A stretch of DNA of 47,792 nucleotides from Bacteroidales bacterium (GTDB lineage: Bacteria > Bacteroidota > Bacteroidia > Bacteroidales > JAADJA01). The notes under the pieces were generated by a model. That model worked only from the letters and a program-made list of their open reading frames with translations. It ran no database searches and was not told the DNA's origin. The number at the start of each line of letters is the position of its first letter. Position 1 is the stretch's first letter. Location: positions 118,284 to 166,075 of the forward strand of contig JADHVR010000001.1 in NCBI GenBank assembly GCA_016783885.1, read 5' to 3'. Shown piece by piece: positions 44,830 to 47,792 of the stretch. The position numbers and the translations under genes were made by a program.

Positions 44830-47139
44830 ATGTACTCTTATAGAAATATCCTGATATTTATTTTCAAGATAGTATTTTTGACCCTAATTATAAGATTTCC
44901 CAACAATCTCTTTGCTCAGAATGAGAAAAACATATTAGAGGATTTTGTTAGTGGTATAAAAATTTTAGATGGGGGTACATACATTATTAATAAAAATGTA
45001 AAGATCACAAAAGGTGGTTCTTTAATTATCAAAAGTGGTACTGAAATTTTATTCGGTGTAGGGACATCAGTAATTGTTGAGGGTGCTCTGAATATTCAGG
45101 GTTCTTCAGATAATTTTGTTACAATAAGCAGTGTTGATAAGTCAAATGAAGGCTTTGGTTTTGACATAACAGGAGTTAATGAATCAAATATTAATATATC
45201 GTATGCAAAATTTTCTAACCTGATTATTCCGTTAATATTTTCAAGAAACTGGTACAGAGCCAAAGTGACGATTGAAAATAATATTTTTGAAAATATCCGG
45301 ACAGGCGAAGCAGGCATTGCTATTAATAGTCCTGATATATTGTTAGCTGAAAATGTAATTGATTTTTCTTTTTCAGGAAATCAGTATTCATCAAATTCAA
45401 GCAATATTTTCATTTATAACCTTGAATCAAATGTTATTGATTTAAAATTTAAATACAATGTTATAACAGGCAACATTTTTAAAGGTTATGAAATAGGTGG
45501 TGAAAATATAACTCCGGTCTATTCTATTTATAATTCAAGTGGCAAAAAATATAAGGCTGATATTTCAGGTAATTCAATTTTTAATAATTTCCTTGTTAAT
45601 GATCAGGACAATACCATTATAACAGAATTAAATTTTGGAATTACCGGCATTGGAGGTAAATTTTCAATTCCCGGAAATTATTTCGGAAATAAAAGCAAAG
45701 AAGAAATTTTAAAAACATTTGATCATTTCTCTAACAATAATTCCTCGCCATTTCTCGATCCTGATCCATACTTAGCTATGCCTTCTGATTTAACACAATG
45801 TTTTATCTGGAAAATATATATTGAGAATCAGGAAGTGGATCCTAATACTATAATCAATAAAACAGACAGGCAAAAAATCAGGTTGTTTTTTAACAAACCT
45901 ATCAGGAAGACTCAGGATGATATTAGTATAAAATATTTTTATTATGATCAGGCTTCTAAAATAATCAGAGACTTTAAACGTGAAGATATACGTTTTGAAC
46001 TATCCGATAACTCAAAAGAGTGTACAATCTACCTCACTGACAGTATCTTTATCAAAAAGGGACTTGGTTATTTCGAGATCGGCGGATTAATTGCCCCTGA
46101 AGGATTTACTGTACCTAAGATTGAAATAGGAAGAAACAGTGTTTATACGGAAATAGAAATTCAAAAAAGGCTGGCTCTGGAAAAATCACTTAAAATTATT
46201 AATTTAATCCAGCGAAAGATTGACTCCTTGAGAAATCTGCCAAATATCACAAGTGATCAGGACAGTTTAGTTTTCGAACTGGCGCGACAGTTAGATTATA
46301 TTACTGAATTATCATTTAACGTTCCGGTGTATGATAGTCTTATTAATGAGTTTTCTGTGCAGCTTGATTCGATGAACTCGGTTATCATGACTAAAAATAA
46401 AATTGATGATTTATCAAACAGGCTCGATTATCTGAGAGTTATTACTGTACAAAATATAAAACAGCAAAAAATGATTAATCAGGTAAGTAGTCAGCTTGAC
46501 TCTTTGGATGTAATATCAAATTTTGATCCGCAGAAAACTGACAGTATAATTAATGTACTATCCTTACGACTTGATGAGCTTGAGACTTATTCGATGACAG
46601 AGATATTTAAACCTCTTAAAAACACATGGGAAATTGGGGTACTAATAGGACAAACCTTTTATACAGGAGATTTAACAGGAATATCTTTTAACTCAAAATA
46701 TTTATATCTTGCAATGGGTGTATTTGCAAAACTCAATTTTAATTCCAGTTTAGCTGCAAAATTTAATTTTAATAGTGGTAAAACCGGATATTCAAAATCA
46801 GAGGTAGGTTCATTTCAATCAAAAATTTTACAGTTTAATCTTCAGGCAGAATGGACTTTTTTATCTGAAAGAAATATTATCAATCCAAGTATTTCTACCG
46901 GGATTTCCATACTTCATGTTAATAATATTAATTCCATAAATGTTGATAATGTAAATTCTTTACAAATCGGTATGCCTTTTTGTGTAGCATTAAAAATTAA
47001 AACCGGAAAAAAGTGGATACTTGGAGCAGAATTAATAATTATAAAACCATTTACCGACCTTATTGATGGTTATGAAGAAGGAGGAAATAATGACCTCTTT
47101 TATATCGCCGGTATAACTATTTCGAGGTTATTCAGGTAA
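44830..47139 (+). CDS. Outer-membrane protein: beta-helix, Ig-like, coiled coil and C-terminal barrel
   Basis: A 769-aa exported protein (signal peptide about residues 1-30, ending NLFAQ). Regions in order: right-handed beta-helix (about 45-300, GGSLIIKSGTEILFGVG, repeated N-N-x-F turns); Ig-like domain (about 325-430); periplasmic coiled coil (about 440-590, recurring 'QLDSL' and 'RLDYL' motifs); and an eight-strand-like outer-membrane barrel (about 598-769, opening NTWEIGVLIGQTFYTGDLTG and ending AGITISRLFR). No OmpA peptidoglycan-binding domain is present. As the last gene of the motor operon it is the likely outer-membrane partner or output of the GldM-like shafts. Confidence 0.75.
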   Translation: MYSYRNILIFIFKIVFLTLIIRFPNNLFAQNEKNILEDFVSGIKILDGGTYIINKNVKITKGGSLIIKSGTEILFGVGTSVIVEGALNIQGSSDNFVTISSVDKSNEGFGFDITGVNESNINISYAKFSNLIIPLIFSRNWYRAKVTIENNIFENIRTGEAGIAINSPDILLAENVIDFSFSGNQYSSNSSNIFIYNLESNVIDLKFKYNVITGNIFKGYEIGGENITPVYSIYNSSGKKYKADISGNSIFNNFLVNDQDNTIITELNFGITGIGGKFSIPGNYFGNKSKEEILKTFDHFSNNNSSPFLDPDPYLAMPSDLTQCFIWKIYIENQEVDPNTIINKTDRQKIRLFFNKPIRKTQDDISIKYFYYDQASKIIRDFKREDIRFELSDNSKECTIYLTDSIFIKKGLGYFEIGGLIAPEGFTVPKIEIGRNSVYTEIEIQKRLALEKSLKIINLIQRKIDSLRNLPNITSDQDSLVFELARQLDYITELSFNVPVYDSLINEFSVQLDSMNSVIMTKNKIDDLSNRLDYLRVITVQNIKQQKMINQVSSQLDSLDVISNFDPQKTDSIINVLSLRLDELETYSMTEIFKPLKNTWEIGVLIGQTFYTGDLTGISFNSKYLYLAMGVFAKLNFNSSLAAKFNFNSGKTGYSKSEVGSFQSKILQFNLQAEWTFLSERNIINPSISTGISILHVNNINSINVDNVNSLQIGMPFCVALKIKTGKKWILGAELIIIKPFTDLIDGYEEGGNNDLFYIAGITISRLFR

Positions 47140-47161
47140 GCCCTGTTTTAATTATTCTTTA

Positions 47162-47629
47162 TCAGATAAAGCTGATATTCTCCTTCTTCGTTGTCTTTTC
47201 GCAATAATAGCATTGCAGCCTCAGGTCTTCCTTGTTGATTACATTAAAACGAGTGGGGATGCTCTCGTGGTTTGTAATGCAATTAGGATTAATACATTTA
47301 ACGATGTTGTTGATATTGTCGGGGATTTCAACGTTGGCTTTATACACAACGGTGTAATCTTTAATAACGATCAGTGTAGCTGTTGGGGCTACAAGGGCAA
47401 TTTTATTGATCTCCTCACTTTCGAAATATTTATTACTGACTTTGATAATCCCTTTTTTGCCATATTTCTGGCTCTCAAGGTTGGTTCCCACCATTATCTG
47501 GTTAGTGATCTTATCTAAGTTTAGTATTCGTATTACCTGGAAAACGCTTTGAGGAGGTATGTGGTCGATTACCGTTCCATTTTCAATTGCCGATACTTGT
47601 AATTTTTTTCTAATATTTTGTTTTGTCAT
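47162..47629 (-). CDS. pyrI: Aspartate carbamoyltransferase regulatory subunit PyrI
   Basis: Regulatory chain that binds CTP/ATP and controls the PyrB catalytic trimer, the first committed step of pyrimidine synthesis. The nucleotide-binding domain begins KLQVSAIENGTVIDHIPPQS, a short VRI-like RILNLDKITNQIMVGTNLES follows, and the C-terminal zinc domain has C-x4-C (CINPNC) and C-x2-C (CYYC). Start chosen at the Met at 47629 (155 aa). The longer reading to 47689 would translate the palindromic spacer. Translation ends KKENISFI, which is duplicated as a relic at 39957. Downstream of pyrB on the same strand. Confidence 0.93.
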   Translation of the reverse strand: MTKQNIRKKLQVSAIENGTVIDHIPPQSVFQVIRILNLDKITNQIMVGTNLESQKYGKKGIIKVSNKYFESEEINKIALVAPTATLIVIKDYTVVYKANVEIPDNINNIVKCINPNCITNHESIPTRFNVINKEDLRLQCYYCEKTTKKENISFI

Positions 47630-47655
47630 TTTGTAATTATTTTTTATTAGTTTAT

Positions 47656-47736
47656 AAACCTGACAGGTTTTACCTACAAAGATGTTCAATATTAATTAAC
47701 CTGGTAAGTAGTTAATTAACAAAACCTGTCAGGTTT
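47656..47736. repeat. Nested inverted repeats between pyrB and pyrI
   Basis: AAACCTGACAGGTTT (47656-47670) and its exact reverse complement AAACCTGTCAGGTTT (47722-47736) are each palindromic themselves. They flank a perfect TTAATTAAC-N10-GTTAATTAA inverted repeat (47692-47700 with 47711-47719). The right copy overlaps the pyrB stop codon. They could form strong RNA hairpins affecting pyrB/pyrI expression, or be a dispersed palindromic repeat. Confidence 0.7.
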
Positions 47737-47792
47737 AACTACCGGTTTTAACTTCCACTCCAAGTATTGCGGTGAGTAATGCCTGTCGGACA
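47735..47792 (-). CDS. pyrB: Aspartate carbamoyltransferase catalytic subunit PyrB, C-terminal end only
   Basis: The last 18 codons read VRQALLTAILGVEVKTGS plus a stop at 47735-47737; the rest lies beyond the window. VRQALL is the conserved C-terminal helix of aspartate carbamoyltransferase (the 'ARQALL' region in E. coli). The position directly upstream of pyrI agrees with a pyrBI operon. The fragment is short, so confidence depends on that context. Confidence 0.75.
   Translation of the reverse strand, partial: VRQALLTAILGVEVKTGS

Noticed and set aside
40094..47139. Reading the operon as the type IX secretion core locus
   Set aside because: No gldK- or gldN-like gene is present, the GldL-like protein is short, and two GldM-like genes and unrelated partners are found instead.
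47630..47689. N-terminal extension of pyrI
   Set aside because: The extra 20 codons read through a palindromic spacer and do not resemble PyrI.
1..47792. CRISPR arrays, tRNA or rRNA genes, transposases
   Set aside because: No regularly spaced direct repeats, no cloverleaf or rRNA sequence and no transposase or integrase motifs were seen by eye.

Overview
The window is a piece of a Bacteroidota chromosome, probably of the Bacteroidales/Marinilabiliales type. The evidence is low GC, the Bacteroidota -7 promoter box TAnnTTTG in many gaps, Bacteroidota-type FtsZ and MraY, and Bacteroidota families (DUF4290, DUF4476, FadL-like barrel, GldL/GldM-like proteins). No tRNA, rRNA, CRISPR array, transposase or integrase was seen.

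Region 1 (1-15150, + strand) is a division and cell-wall cluster in canonical order: rsmH (5' end outside the window), ftsL-like, PASTA-containing ftsI/PBP, murE, mraY, murD, ftsW, murG, murC, ftsQ, ftsA, ftsZ. Together they make lipid II from UDP-MurNAc precursors and build the septal machinery. Four genes appear to start with TTG, and the spacers hold degenerate AT-rich short repeats. A bidirectional hairpin terminator closes the cluster.

Region 2 (15151-18176) holds DUF4290 and DUF4476 proteins and a saccharopine/alanine dehydrogenase-like enzyme.

Region 3 (18206-26600, mostly - strand) is a defence-like island. It contains a PLD-nuclease/SNF2-helicase fusion, an Eco57I-type adenine methyltransferase, an unknown 106-aa protein, a relic of a second methyltransferase 3' end, a candidate small RNA, and an overlapping NYN-nuclease plus DprA/SLOG-like gene pair.

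Region 4 (26702-39937) is housekeeping and envelope: FadL-like porin, TMEM175-like channel, FakA-FakB-like fusion, MscS-like channel, GT39-like membrane glycosyltransferase, a Met gamma-lyase/cystathionine gamma-synthase family enzyme, patatin-barrel protein and DUF349 protein.

Region 5 (40094-47139, + strand) is the most interesting part. It is a five-gene operon built around a GldL-like stator and two GldM-like shaft proteins. With them are a membrane-anchored coiled-coil protein with a GrpE-like cytoplasmic end and an outer-membrane beta-helix/coiled-coil/barrel protein. It lacks gldK and gldN, so it is not the type IX secretion core; I infer a separate proton-driven envelope machine of unknown output. 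The operon sits exactly between the intact 3' end of pyrI and a short relic of a pyrI 3' end, which suggests it was inserted there. The window ends in pyrI and the last codons of pyrB (- strand).
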